The translations under genes and the position numbers were made by a program. 46,852 nt of DNA, taken from Sphingomonadales bacterium UBA2369 (GTDB lineage: Bacteria; Pseudomonadota; Alphaproteobacteria; Sphingomonadales; Sphingomonadaceae). Shown here one piece after another: positions 7,408 through 15,625 of this stretch (within the stretch, counting starts at the first letter, position 1; the number at the start of each line of letters is the position of its first letter). The notes beneath the pieces were generated by a model. The model did not search any database. It saw nothing but the letters and a program-made list of their open reading frames with translations, and had not been told where the DNA came from. The DNA is taken from contig DDTH01000008.1 of NCBI GenBank assembly GCA_002344055.1, positions 41,097 to 87,948 of the forward strand. The letters run 5' to 3'.

Positions 7408-8940
7408 GTGACCAGCTCCGTCACCCACGTTTTCCGCCTGCTCCGCTGGGGCCGCACGCTCGCCCGCCACGGCGCGCTGACCGGGATCGAGCGCGACCGG
7501 GCGACCCCGCCCCCGGTGCGTCGTCTGGCGCGCATCGCCCGCTTCGGCGCGCGCGTGCCGAAGAAGCCGCGCTACACCGAGGCGTTCGTCGCTATCGGCC
7601 CGGCGGCGATCAAGCTGGGCCAGGCGCTCGCCACCCGCGCCGATCTGGTCGGCGACGAGGCCGCGGTCGAACTGCAGACCCTGCAGGACCGCCTGCCCGC
7701 CGCCCCGTTCGCAGCGATCAAGGCACAGGTCGAAACCGAACTGGGCAGGCCGCTCGAGCAGCTCTTCACCGAATTCGATCCCGTTCCGGTCGGCGCCGCC
7801 TCCATCGCGCAGGTCCATCGCGCCATCACCACCGACGGCCGGCTGGTCGCGGTGAAGGTGCTCCGCCCCGGCATTGAGGCGGAGTTGGAGCGCGCGATCG
7901 AGACCTATGAATGGGCTGCGGCGCGGGTCGAGGGAATGGGCGGCGAGGCGGCGCGGCTGCGCCCCCGCGCGACCATCGCGATGTTCAAGCAGTGGACGGC
8001 GCGCGAGCTGGACCTGCGCCGCGAGGCCGCCTCCGCCTCCGAACTGCGCGAGAATATGGTCGCCGAGGCCGATTTCCATGTGCCCGAAATCGACTGGAGC
8101 CGCACGGCGCAGCGGGTGATGACGCTGGAGTGGATCGAGGGCATCAAGCTCACCGACCGCGAAGGCCTGATCGCCGCCGGCCACGATCTGCCCAATCTGT
8201 CCAAGATTCTCGTCCGCGCTTTCCTCCGCCAGGCGGTGGTGGACGGCTTCTTCCACGCCGATCTACATCAGGGCAATCTGTTCGCGCTCGCCGACGGCCG
8301 CCTCGCCGCGGTGGATTTCGGTATCATGGGACGGATCAACCGCCAGGCGCGGCTGTGGCTGGCGGAAATCCTGCACGGCCTGATCACCGGCAATTACCGC
8401 CGCGTCGCGGAGATCCATTTCGAGGCGCAATATGTGCCGGGCCACCACAATATCGACGAGTTCGTAACGGCGCTGCGCGCGGTCGGCGAACCGATCCGCG
8501 GTCTGCCGGTGAAGGAGATTTCGATCGGGCACATGCTGGAAGGCCTGTTCAAGATCACCCGCGATTTCGACATGCCCGTGCAGCCGCATCTGCTGCTGCT
8601 GCAAAAGACGATGGTGATGGAGGAAGGTGTGGCCACCTCGCTCGATCCCGACATCAACATGTGGGAGACGGCGCGGCCGTTCATCGAGGAATGGGTGCGC
8701 AGCGAGCTCGGCCCCGAAGCGCGCGCAGCCGACTGGCTGATCGAGAATTTCCGCAACCTCGCCCGCCTGCCCGAGCTGATCCGCCGCATCGACCATTATT
8801 ACCCCCAGCCCGGCGCCGCCCCGCCCGGCCCGCCGCTACCGGAGGTGGTCGTGGTCAAGCCGTTCGGCTGGTGGCGCTATGCGCTTACGGGCCTGATCGC
8901 AGGCGGGATTGGCGTCGCGGCGACATTGCTCCTAACTTAG
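7408..8940 (+). CDS. ubiB: UbiB-family atypical kinase/ATPase for ubiquinone synthesis
   Basis: ABC1/ADCK-family protein needed for ubiquinone biosynthesis. The 510 residues include the KxGQ-type helix KLGQALATRADL (about 69), an alanine-rich loop (VPVGAASIAQVHRA), the VAVKVLRPG lysine strand (about 148), HADLHQGNLF (about 284) and DFGIMG (about 303). The C-terminus holds a hydrophobic segment (about 490-509) that should anchor it to the inner membrane. The start is a GTG only four bases after ubiE, consistent with co-translation. Known members have ATPase-like rather than protein kinase activity; I infer the same here. Confidence 0.95.
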   Translation: MTSSVTHVFRLLRWGRTLARHGALTGIERDRATPPPVRRLARIARFGARVPKKPRYTEAFVAIGPAAIKLGQALATRADLVGDEAAVELQTLQDRLPAAPFAAIKAQVETELGRPLEQLFTEFDPVPVGAASIAQVHRAITTDGRLVAVKVLRPGIEAELERAIETYEWAAARVEGMGGEAARLRPRATIAMFKQWTARELDLRREAASASELRENMVAEADFHVPEIDWSRTAQRVMTLEWIEGIKLTDREGLIAAGHDLPNLSKILVRAFLRQAVVDGFFHADLHQGNLFALADGRLAAVDFGIMGRINRQARLWLAEILHGLITGNYRRVAEIHFEAQYVPGHHNIDEFVTALRAVGEPIRGLPVKEISIGHMLEGLFKITRDFDMPVQPHLLLLQKTMVMEEGVATSLDPDINMWETARPFIEEWVRSELGPEARAADWLIENFRNLARLPELIRRIDHYYPQPGAAPPGPPLPEVVVVKPFGWWRYALTGLIAGGIGVAATLLLT

Positions 8941-8944
8941 GGTC

Positions 8945-10135
8945 ATGCACGGCAAGCGCATTCTCCTGATCGTCGGCGGCGGGATCGCCGCCTACAAAGC
9001 CTGCGAGCTGACCCGCTGGCTGCGCAAGGCAGGCGCTAGCGTGCGCTGCGTGCTGACCGATGGCGGCGCGCAGTTCGTGACGCCGATGACGCTGGCGGCC
9101 TTGTCCGAGCAGCCGGTGCACACTTCGCTCTGGGATTTGAAGGATGAGGCCGAGATGGGCCATATCCAGCTCAGCCGGCAGGCGGATCTGGTCGTGGTCT
9201 GCCCGGCGACGGCGGATCTGCTCTCGGCGATGGCCACAGGACGTGCGGACAGCCTCGCTGCCACGCTCCTGCTGGCCACGGACAAGAAGGTGCTGGCCTG
9301 TCCGGCGATGAATGTGCGGATGTGGCTGCACGCCGCGACCCAGCGAAATGTCGAGCGGCTGCGCGCGGACGGCGTGACCATCCTGGATCCCGACGAGGGC
9401 GAGATGGCCTGCGGCGAGTTTGGCCCCGGCCGCCTGCCCGAGATCGAGCGGATTGGCGCCGCGATCCGGGCTGCATTGTCAGGACCGGGAGGACTCGCAG
9501 GCAAGCATGTGCTGGTGACCGCCGGGCCGACGCACGAGCCGATCGACCCGGTGCGGGTGCTGGCCAATCGTTCCTCCGGCAAGCAGGGCTTCGCGATCGC
9601 CGAGGCGCTGGCCGGGCTCGGCGCGCGGGTGACGTTGGTGGCCGGGCCGGTCGCTCTGGCGACGCCGCGTGGGGTCGAGCGGATCGATGTCGAGACCGCC
9701 GCGCAGATGCTGGAAGCGGTCGAAGCGGCGCTGCCTGCGGACGCCGCGGTGATGACGGCGGCTGTGGCCGACTGGCGGGTTGAAGCTGCGACCGAGAAAC
9801 TGAAGAAGAGCGCCGGGCCGCCTGCCCTCACTTTCTCCCCGAATCCGGACATTCTGGCGACGCTCGGCGGCCACGCACAACGGCCAGAACTTCTGGTCGG
9901 CTTCGCCGCCGAAACCGGCGATGCCGAGGCCGAGGCGCGCGCGAAGCTGACCCGCAAGGGCGCGGACTGGATCGTCGCCAATAATGTCGCGGCCGACCCG
10001 ATGGGCGGCGACCGCAATCAGGTGACGATCGTGACCGCCTCGGGCGCGGAGCGCTGGGAGCGGCTGCCAAAGGACGAGATCGGCCGCCGGCTGGCCGCGC
10101 GCATCGCCAATGCGCTGGAGAGCGACCAAGCATGA
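8945..10135 (+). CDS. coaBC: Bifunctional phosphopantothenoylcysteine decarboxylase/synthetase
   Basis: Joins 4'-phosphopantothenate to cysteine (CoaB part) and decarboxylates the product (CoaC part) in coenzyme A synthesis. The flavoprotein CoaC half (about 1-180) shows GGGIAAYKACEL, the PxMNxxMW motif PAMNVRMW (about 120) and the catalytic-cysteine loop ACGEFGPGR (about 155). The CoaB half follows with TAGPTHEPIDPVR, NRSSGKQG and the TEKLKKSAG lysine motif near 283-291. The length of 396 residues is normal for the fusion. The start is ATG five bases after ubiB, and the gene overlaps dut by four bases (ATGA). Confidence 0.97.
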   Translation: MHGKRILLIVGGGIAAYKACELTRWLRKAGASVRCVLTDGGAQFVTPMTLAALSEQPVHTSLWDLKDEAEMGHIQLSRQADLVVVCPATADLLSAMATGRADSLAATLLLATDKKVLACPAMNVRMWLHAATQRNVERLRADGVTILDPDEGEMACGEFGPGRLPEIERIGAAIRAALSGPGGLAGKHVLVTAGPTHEPIDPVRVLANRSSGKQGFAIAEALAGLGARVTLVAGPVALATPRGVERIDVETAAQMLEAVEAALPADAAVMTAAVADWRVEAATEKLKKSAGPPALTFSPNPDILATLGGHAQRPELLVGFAAETGDAEAEARAKLTRKGADWIVANNVAADPMGGDRNQVTIVTASGAERWERLPKDEIGRRLAARIANALESDQA

Positions 10136-10569
10136 TCGAGATCGCGCTGAAGCGCCTGCCGCATGGCAAGGGCCTGCCTTTGCCCGCTTATGCCAGCGAG
10201 AATGCCGCCGGCATGGACGTGGTCGCGGCCGAGGACCTGACGCTCGCGCCGGGTCAGCGCCACGCGGTCGCGACCGGCTTCGCCATCGCCATCCCGCATG
10301 GCTACGAAGTGCAGGTCCGCCCCCGCTCCGGCCTCGCGCTGAAGCATGGCATCACTTGCCTCAACACACCCGGCACGATCGACAGCGACTATCGCGGCGA
10401 GGTGAAAGTGATCCTCGCGAACCTCGGCAGCGAGCCGTTCGCGGTCGTGCGCGGCGAGCGGATAGCACAGCTCGTCCCCGCGCCGGTGTTGCGGGCCGCG
10501 TTCACTCTGGTAGACTCGCTGGATGAAACCGCGCGCGGCAGCGGCGGTTTCGGTTCGACAGGGAGATGA
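10132..10569 (+). CDS. dut: Deoxyuridine 5'-triphosphate nucleotidohydrolase (dUTPase)
   Basis: Hydrolyses dUTP to dUMP and pyrophosphate, keeping uracil out of DNA and supplying dTMP synthesis. The 145-residue trimeric-type dUTPase carries its motifs in order: AGMDVVA, PRSGLALKHGI, NTPGTIDSDYRGE, RGERIAQLV and the C-terminal RGSGGFGSTG. It is translationally coupled to coaBC by an ATGA overlap, an arrangement seen in many proteobacteria. Confidence 0.97.
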   Translation: MIEIALKRLPHGKGLPLPAYASENAAGMDVVAAEDLTLAPGQRHAVATGFAIAIPHGYEVQVRPRSGLALKHGITCLNTPGTIDSDYRGEVKVILANLGSEPFAVVRGERIAQLVPAPVLRAAFTLVDSLDETARGSGGFGSTGR

Positions 10570-10571
10570 AC

Positions 10572-10988
10572 ATGGCCATGACCCTCATCCTCGCCACCCT
10601 TTTCGCACAGGCCCAGCCGGTGCCCGCCCAAGGCCTGCCGGTCGATGCCGGACGCGCGGAGTGGAGCAGCTTCCAACGGATGGAATCGCGGCTCCTCCTG
10701 CCTAATCCGGACCTTGTCGAACGGATCGAGTTGATCCTGGCGAACGGCGGCTGCAGCCTTGCGGGGCAACGGCCGCAGCGTTTCGATTTCACGGTGAATT
10801 ACGCCGTGCGGTTCGACCGGCGCAACCAGGCGGAGCGCGTCTTCGTCGAGGATATCGGCTGCGAGCAGATCGAATTGCTGGTCGGCGACGTCGTCAACTC
10901 CATGCTGCGTGACGGCTATTTCGATCTGCCGAGAGGGCGCGCGGAGCGCTGGTACACCAATTCGATCAACTTCAATCTTGACGCTTAG
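10572..10988 (+). CDS. Small exported protein of unknown function
   Basis: I do not recognise this family. The 138 residues begin with a short hydrophobic signal-like segment (MAMTLILATLFAQAQP) followed by AQG, a plausible signal peptidase site, so it is probably periplasmic. The mature part has two cysteines (SLAGQ region and DIGCEQIEL) that could form a disulfide, and aromatic/basic C-terminal sequence. Three in-frame ATGs occur within 13 bases; the second is chosen because GGGAG lies six bases before it. It sits between dut and a MoeB-like gene and overlaps the latter's probable TTG start. Confidence 0.75.
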   Translation: MAMTLILATLFAQAQPVPAQGLPVDAGRAEWSSFQRMESRLLLPNPDLVERIELILANGGCSLAGQRPQRFDFTVNYAVRFDRRNQAERVFVEDIGCEQIELLVGDVVNSMLRDGYFDLPRGRAERWYTNSINFNLDA

Positions 10989-11739
10989 CGACGACCAGCT
11001 CGACCGCTACGCGCGGCACATCGTCCTGAAGGAAATTGGCGGCGCCGGACAGGCGCGGCTGCTGACGTCGCACGTTACGGTGATCGGCGCGGGCGGGATC
11101 GGCTCGCCGGCCATCCTCTATCTCGTCGCCGCCGGGATCGGGCGGCTGCGGGTGATCGACGACGATGTGGTGTCGCTCGCCAATCTGCAGCGGCAAGTGC
11201 TGTTCGGCACCATTGATGTCGGCACGCGCAAGGTGGATGCGGCGGGCGCGCAAACCGCGCGGCTCAATCCGGACGTGTCGTTCGAGGGCGTGACCGAACG
11301 CCTCACCACTGGCAATGCCGCCGGCCTGATCGGCGAAACCGACCTCATACTCGACGGCAGCGACAATTTCGCCACCCGCCTCGCCGTGTCGGACCATAGC
11401 GTCCGCGCCCGCATTCCCCTCGTCTCCGCGGCGATCGGCCAGTTTCAGGCCCAGATCGCCACCTATCGCGGCTGGGAGGCAGGCAAGCCCTGCTATCGCT
11501 GCTTCGTTGGCGACGCCTTCGACGCGGAGGATTGCGACACCTGCTCGGAGTTGGGCGTCCTCGGCGCCTTTGCCGGCCTCGCTGGCAGCTGGGCGGCGAT
11601 GGAGGCGATCCGCGCCCTCACCGGCTTCGGCGACGATCAAGCGGGCAAGCTGCACCTGTTCGACGGCCTGAAACCCGGCCTGCGCACGCTCAGAATTGCC
11701 AAGGACCCGTCGTGCAGGGGCTGCGCCCACGCGGGCTGA
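10978..11739 (+). CDS. moeB: HesA/MoeB/ThiF-family E1-like adenylyltransferase
   Basis: Predicted to adenylate the C-terminus of a ubiquitin-like sulfur carrier protein such as MoaD or ThiS. The 253-residue protein begins MTLSDDQLDRYARHIVL, typical of MoeB. It shows the nucleotide motif GAGGIGSPA, a conserved DDDVVSLANLQRQ region, DGSDNFATR, and two CxxC pairs for zinc (CYRC near 172 and CRGC near 246). No rhodanese domain is present. The start is a TTG overlapping the previous gene by 11 bases, with no clear ribosome site, suggesting coupling; an upstream ATG would add 23 unlikely residues. Whether the partner is MoaD or ThiS cannot be told because neither is nearby. Confidence 0.88.
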   Translation: MTLSDDQLDRYARHIVLKEIGGAGQARLLTSHVTVIGAGGIGSPAILYLVAAGIGRLRVIDDDVVSLANLQRQVLFGTIDVGTRKVDAAGAQTARLNPDVSFEGVTERLTTGNAAGLIGETDLILDGSDNFATRLAVSDHSVRARIPLVSAAIGQFQAQIATYRGWEAGKPCYRCFVGDAFDAEDCDTCSELGVLGAFAGLAGSWAAMEAIRALTGFGDDQAGKLHLFDGLKPGLRTLRIAKDPSCRGCAHAG

Positions 11740-11741
11740 GC

Positions 11742-12245
11742 CTACCCGCCGATGCCGAGCAGTTCGATCTTGAAATAGAGCGTCGCGTTGGGCGGGATCG
11801 GGCCGGCGCCGCGGGGGCCATAACCGATTTCCGGCGGCACCAGGAATTCGTATGTGTCGCCGACGCTCATCAACGGCACGCCTTCCTGCCAGCCCACGAT
11901 CAGGTCGGGCAGCGGGAAGGTCACCGGTGTGCCGCGCGAGCTGTCGAATTCCGTGCCGTCGGTCAGCTGCCCGACATAGTTCAGCGTGACGATATCGGTC
12001 GGGCTCGGCTTCGGGCCGGTACCGGTGCCACTGATCTTGCGGTAGCGCAGCCCGCTCGCCGTGGTCAGCCAGTCGCCCTGCGCAGCCGGAGCAGCCGGCG
12101 CGGTCGCATTTGCCGGCGCAGCAGGCGCTGCCGGCGCGGCGGCCGAAATCGTGTTCACCGCAACGCTGCCGTTCGCCGCTTTCTGGCCGCCACAGGCGGC
12201 GAGCGCCAAGGCAAAAGCTGGAATGGTGAGAATTCGAACCTGCAT
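11742..12245 (-). CDS. FKBP-type peptidyl-prolyl isomerase lipoprotein
   Basis: Predicted periplasmic lipoprotein that catalyses cis-trans isomerisation at proline bonds. The 167-residue product has a lipobox LALAACGG with Cys18, an alanine/proline-rich linker to about residue 57, and a single FKBP domain to the end with VTLNYVGQLTDGTEFDSS, GWQEGVPLMSVGD and PPEIGYGPRGAG. The aromatic and aspartate positions of an active FKBP are in place. The ATG overlaps the topA stop by one base (TGATG), so it is co-translated with topA. It converges on the MoeB-like gene with two bases between the ends. Confidence 0.93.
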   Translation of the reverse strand: MQVRILTIPAFALALAACGGQKAANGSVAVNTISAAAPAAPAAPANATAPAAPAAQGDWLTTASGLRYRKISGTGTGPKPSPTDIVTLNYVGQLTDGTEFDSSRGTPVTFPLPDLIVGWQEGVPLMSVGDTYEFLVPPEIGYGPRGAGPIPPNATLYFKIELLGIGG

Positions 12246-14779
12246 CACTTCTTCTTTCCTTTGGCCGGAGCCTTTTTGGCCGGGGCCTTTTTGGGTGCAG
12301 CCTTGCGGGCCGTTTTCTTCTTCGCGGAAGGCCCCTTGGCGGCACGCTCGTCGAGCAGTTGCGCGGCCTCTTCCAGCGTCAGCGCGTCGGGCGCAACCGA
12401 TTTCGGCAGAGTGGCATTGGTCGTACCGTCGGTGACGTAGGGGCCGAACCGGCCTTCCATCAGCTTGATCTCGAGTTCGGTGCGCGGGTGGGCGCCCAGG
12501 ACCTTGAGCGGCTCGCGGCTGCCGCGCCCCCGGCCGCCGCCGGCCGCGGCCTCCGCTAGCTTGACCACCGCCGCATTCATGCCGGTCTCGAACACTTCGG
12601 CGGTGGAACCCAATTTCGCATATTTGCCGTCATGGGCGAGATAGGGGCCATAGCGGCCGATGCTTGCGGTGATCGGCTTGCCCGTCTCCGGATGGTCCCC
12701 GACGGTGCGCGGCAACGACAGGAATTTCAGCGCGATCTCAAGGGTCGCCTCTGCCGCCGGCACGTCCTTGGGCAATGAAGACCGCTTCGCCTCCTTGCCG
12801 TCGCCGAGTTGGAAATAGGGCCCGAAACGTCCCGAGCGCAGCGACACTTCGGCGCCATGTTCGTCGACGCCGAGCATTTGCGGCCCGGTATCCTCCGCAC
12901 CCGCCTCGCCGCCTTGGGCGAAGCGGCGGGTGAACTTGCATTCCGGATAGTTGGAGCAGGCCACGAATGCGCCGAAGCGACCGCCGCGCAGCGCCAGCCG
13001 CCCCTCGCCGCAGGCCGGGCACAGGCGCGGATCGCTGCCGTCGCCCTTGTCCGGGAACAGGAAGGGTTCGAGGAAGGCGTCCAGCGCGAGCGTGATATCG
13101 CTCGGCTTCTGCTCCATCACCTCGGCTGTCTTTGGCTTGAAGTCGCGCCAGAAGGCATCGAGCACCGCCTGCCAGTCCGCCCGGCCGCCGGAAATATCGT
13201 CCAGCTCGTCCTCGAGCCCTGCGGTGAAATCGAAGCTCACATAGCGTTCGAAGAAGCGTTCCAGGAACGCCGTCAGCAGCCGCCCGCTCTCCTCCGGCCA
13301 CAGCCGGTTCTTTTCCGCGCGGACGTAATTCCGGTCCTTAAGGGTCTGAATAACCGAGGCATAAGTGGATGGCCGGCCGATGCCGAGCTCCTCCATCTTC
13401 TTGACCAGGCTGGCCTCGGAATAACGCGGCGGCGGCTGGGTGAAATGCTGCTCGGCGGCGACCTTCTTCTTGTCCGGGGTATCGCCCTGAGACAGCGCGG
13501 GCAGCTTCTTCTCGTCCTCGCCCTTCTCGTCGTCCGTCCCCTCCTCATAAAGCGCGAGAAAACCGGCGAAGCGCACCACCTGCCCGGTCGCGCGCAGGCC
13601 GTGCCTGCCGCTTTTCTCGGCCAGTTCGACCGTCGTCCGTTCCAGCCGGGCGCTCTCCATCTGGCTCGCCATGGCGCGCTTCCAGATCAGTTCGTACAGC
13701 CGCGCCTGATCGCCCGAGCCGGCATGGTCGCGGCCGAAATCGGTGGGCCGGATCGCCTCGTGCGCTTCCTGCGCATTCTTGGCCTTGGTCTCGTAGACGC
13801 GCGGCTTGCCGGGGACATTCTGCGGGCCGAAGCGATGCTCGATCGCGACGCGGGCGAGATGCACCGCCTCTGTCGCCATCTGCACGCCGTCGGTCCGCAT
13901 GTAGGTGATCGCGCCGCTCTCATAGAGATCCTGCGCCACCCGCATCGTCTGCGCCGGCGACATGCCGAGCTTGCGCGACGCCTCCTGCTGGAGAGTCGAG
14001 GTGGTGAAGGGCGCGGGCGGATTGCGCATGAACGGCTTGGTCTCGACCGAGGCGACGGTGAAATTGCCGCCCTCGACCGCCGCCTTGGCGCGCATCGCAC
14101 TGCCTTCGTCGCCTATGGTGAGACGGTCGATCTTCTCGCCATCGAACCGCACCAGCCGCGCCGCGAATTCGGTGCCGTCAGCGGCGAGCGTCGCGGTAAC
14201 GCTCCAATATTCCTGCGGCTTGAACAGCTCGATCTCGCGCTCGCGGTCGACGATCAGCCGCAGCGACACGGACTGCACCCGGCCCGCGGATTTCGCTCCC
14301 GGCAGCTTGCGCCACAGCACCGGCGAGAGGGTGAAGCCGACCAGATAATCCAGCGCGCGGCGGGCGCGATAGGCGTCGATCAGATCCTCGTCGAGTTGCC
14401 GCGGCTTCGCCATCGCCTCGGTCACCGCCGCCTTGGTGATGGCGTTGAAGGTGACGCGCTGCACGTCCGCCGGCAGCGCCTTCTTGTTGCGGAGGATTTC
14501 CTGCACGTGCCAGCTGATCGCCTCGCCTTCGCGATCCGGATCGGTGGCGAGGATCAGGGTGTCGGCCTTCTTCGCCTCGTCGGCGATGGCGCGCACCTGC
14601 TTCGACTTGTCGGCGTAAGTCTCCCACTGCATCGCGAAGCCGTGATCGGGATCGACCGATCCGTCCTTCGGCGGCAGATCGCGGACGTGACCGTAGGAGG
14701 CGAGCACGCGATAGCCCCCGCCCAGATACTTCTCGATGGTTTTCGCCTTGGCGGGCGATTCGACGACGACCAGCTTCAA
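12245..14779 (-). CDS. topA: DNA topoisomerase I
   Basis: Type IA topoisomerase that relaxes negative supercoils. The 844 residues contain the Toprim domain (MKLVVVESPAKAKTIEKYL start and DPDREGEAISWH), the catalytic tyrosine in GAITYMRTDG (about residue 292), a single complete four-cysteine zinc ribbon (CPACGEGRL...ACSNYPEC), then three repeats of the GRFGPY type typical of alphaproteobacterial TopA tails. The last 25 residues are Lys/Ala/Pro-rich, a DNA-binding tail common in high-GC bacteria. The start is TTG behind AAGGG. A perfect 12-base palindrome lies 20 bases upstream. dprA, plsY and a crystallin-like gene lie upstream on the same strand. Confidence 0.97.
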   Translation of the reverse strand: MKLVVVESPAKAKTIEKYLGGGYRVLASYGHVRDLPPKDGSVDPDHGFAMQWETYADKSKQVRAIADEAKKADTLILATDPDREGEAISWHVQEILRNKKALPADVQRVTFNAITKAAVTEAMAKPRQLDEDLIDAYRARRALDYLVGFTLSPVLWRKLPGAKSAGRVQSVSLRLIVDREREIELFKPQEYWSVTATLAADGTEFAARLVRFDGEKIDRLTIGDEGSAMRAKAAVEGGNFTVASVETKPFMRNPPAPFTTSTLQQEASRKLGMSPAQTMRVAQDLYESGAITYMRTDGVQMATEAVHLARVAIEHRFGPQNVPGKPRVYETKAKNAQEAHEAIRPTDFGRDHAGSGDQARLYELIWKRAMASQMESARLERTTVELAEKSGRHGLRATGQVVRFAGFLALYEEGTDDEKGEDEKKLPALSQGDTPDKKKVAAEQHFTQPPPRYSEASLVKKMEELGIGRPSTYASVIQTLKDRNYVRAEKNRLWPEESGRLLTAFLERFFERYVSFDFTAGLEDELDDISGGRADWQAVLDAFWRDFKPKTAEVMEQKPSDITLALDAFLEPFLFPDKGDGSDPRLCPACGEGRLALRGGRFGAFVACSNYPECKFTRRFAQGGEAGAEDTGPQMLGVDEHGAEVSLRSGRFGPYFQLGDGKEAKRSSLPKDVPAAEATLEIALKFLSLPRTVGDHPETGKPITASIGRYGPYLAHDGKYAKLGSTAEVFETGMNAAVVKLAEAAAGGGRGRGSREPLKVLGAHPRTELEIKLMEGRFGPYVTDGTTNATLPKSVAPDALTLEEAAQLLDERAAKGPSAKKKTARKAAPKKAPAKKAPAKGKKK

Positions 14780-14798
14780 TGCTTCACCCTTACGTGTG

Positions 14799-14810
14799 CG
14801 TACGCGTACG
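14799..14810. promoter_or_regulatory. 12-bp perfect palindrome upstream of topA
   Basis: CGTACGCGTACG is its own reverse complement and sits 20 bases before the topA start, extended by another CGTACG-like half site (GTGTGCG). It could be an operator for topA; palindromes of this size also arise by chance in GC-rich DNA. Confidence 0.35.
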
Positions 14811-14856
14811 AGGGTGGCGAGCGGTCCGCCCTGTCGTCAAGCGGCTGCCGAAAAGT

Positions 14857-15558
14857 TCAGCGGCACTGCACCCGGTAGCCGCTGACCCGGTCGTTCCATT
14901 GCGGTCCGACATAGCCGATCCGGTCGCGCCACTGCACCGAGCGGCCCTGCCAGTTCACATGCTCGTAGGCGGTGAAGGTACAGCCGGGCCGGCATTCCAG
15001 CGACGAGATGCGGTCATTCCATTCCCGCCCGATCGACGGGACGATGGCGCCATCGCGTATCTCCTCCCGGCGGCCGGAGAAATTGGCATTCTCGTAGATG
15101 GTGCAGGCCGGCTCGCGGCTACCCCAGCCGGGACCGCCAGAGCCTCCCGGCCCGCCCGGCCGGCCGGGACGGTCACCGCCCCAATTGCCGCCCCGGCATT
15201 CGACTCGCAGCGCGCTGATCCGGTCGTTCCACTGCGGCCCGACGAAGCGGGTCTGTCCCTCGTAGCGCGCCTGACGCCCGCGGAAATTCACGTCCTCATG
15301 CGCGACCAGCACGCAGCCCGGCCGGCACTCGACCGACGAAATCCGGTCGTTCCAGCGCCGCCCGACGGACGCGTGCGATTCGTTGCGCCCCAGCGCCCAA
15401 CGCTCCCCGCCATAATTGGCATGCTCATAGACGGTGCAGGCCGCATCCTGCTGTCCGCCACCCCAATTGCCGCGCTGTTCGCCCGTGCCGCTGGCGGCAA
15501 AGGCCCCGCCCGCGAGCAGACCCGCTGCAAAGATCCCGCTGACGCCGAACCGAACCAT
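14857..15558 (-). CDS. Secreted protein with two beta/gamma-crystallin-like (Greek-key) domains
   Basis: A 233-residue exported protein. It has a signal peptide (cleavage near AFAAS, residue 20-22) and two similar halves (about 40-122 and 150-233) joined by a Gly/Pro/Arg-rich linker. Each half contains two repeats of the form CTVYEHANYGG...WNDRISSVEC, with the shared phrases YE-AN--G, CRPGC, WQGRS/FRGRQ and PQWNDR. This resembles beta/gamma-crystallin and peptidase-inhibitor I36 folds, which use paired Greek keys and sometimes bind calcium. Four cysteines per half suggest disulfides. Its role is unknown; envelope stress, calcium binding or protease inhibition are possibilities. GGGAGGAC precedes the ATG. 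Confidence 0.8.
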   Translation of the reverse strand: MVRFGVSGIFAAGLLAGGAFAASGTGEQRGNWGGGQQDAACTVYEHANYGGERWALGRNESHASVGRRWNDRISSVECRPGCVLVAHEDVNFRGRQARYEGQTRFVGPQWNDRISALRVECRGGNWGGDRPGRPGGPGGSGGPGWGSREPACTIYENANFSGRREEIRDGAIVPSIGREWNDRISSLECRPGCTFTAYEHVNWQGRSVQWRDRIGYVGPQWNDRVSGYRVQCR

Positions 15559-15625
15559 TGCCGTCCTCCCCAGATCGTTGCGGCCACAAAACCAAAACGC
15601 GGCCCGGAGCGCAAGACGATGGCGG

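Noticed and set aside
12809..14878. Long open frame antisense to topA
   Set aside because: High-GC codon bias in topA opens the opposite strand. The translation is Arg/His/Gly-rich with no domain and covers a certain gene.
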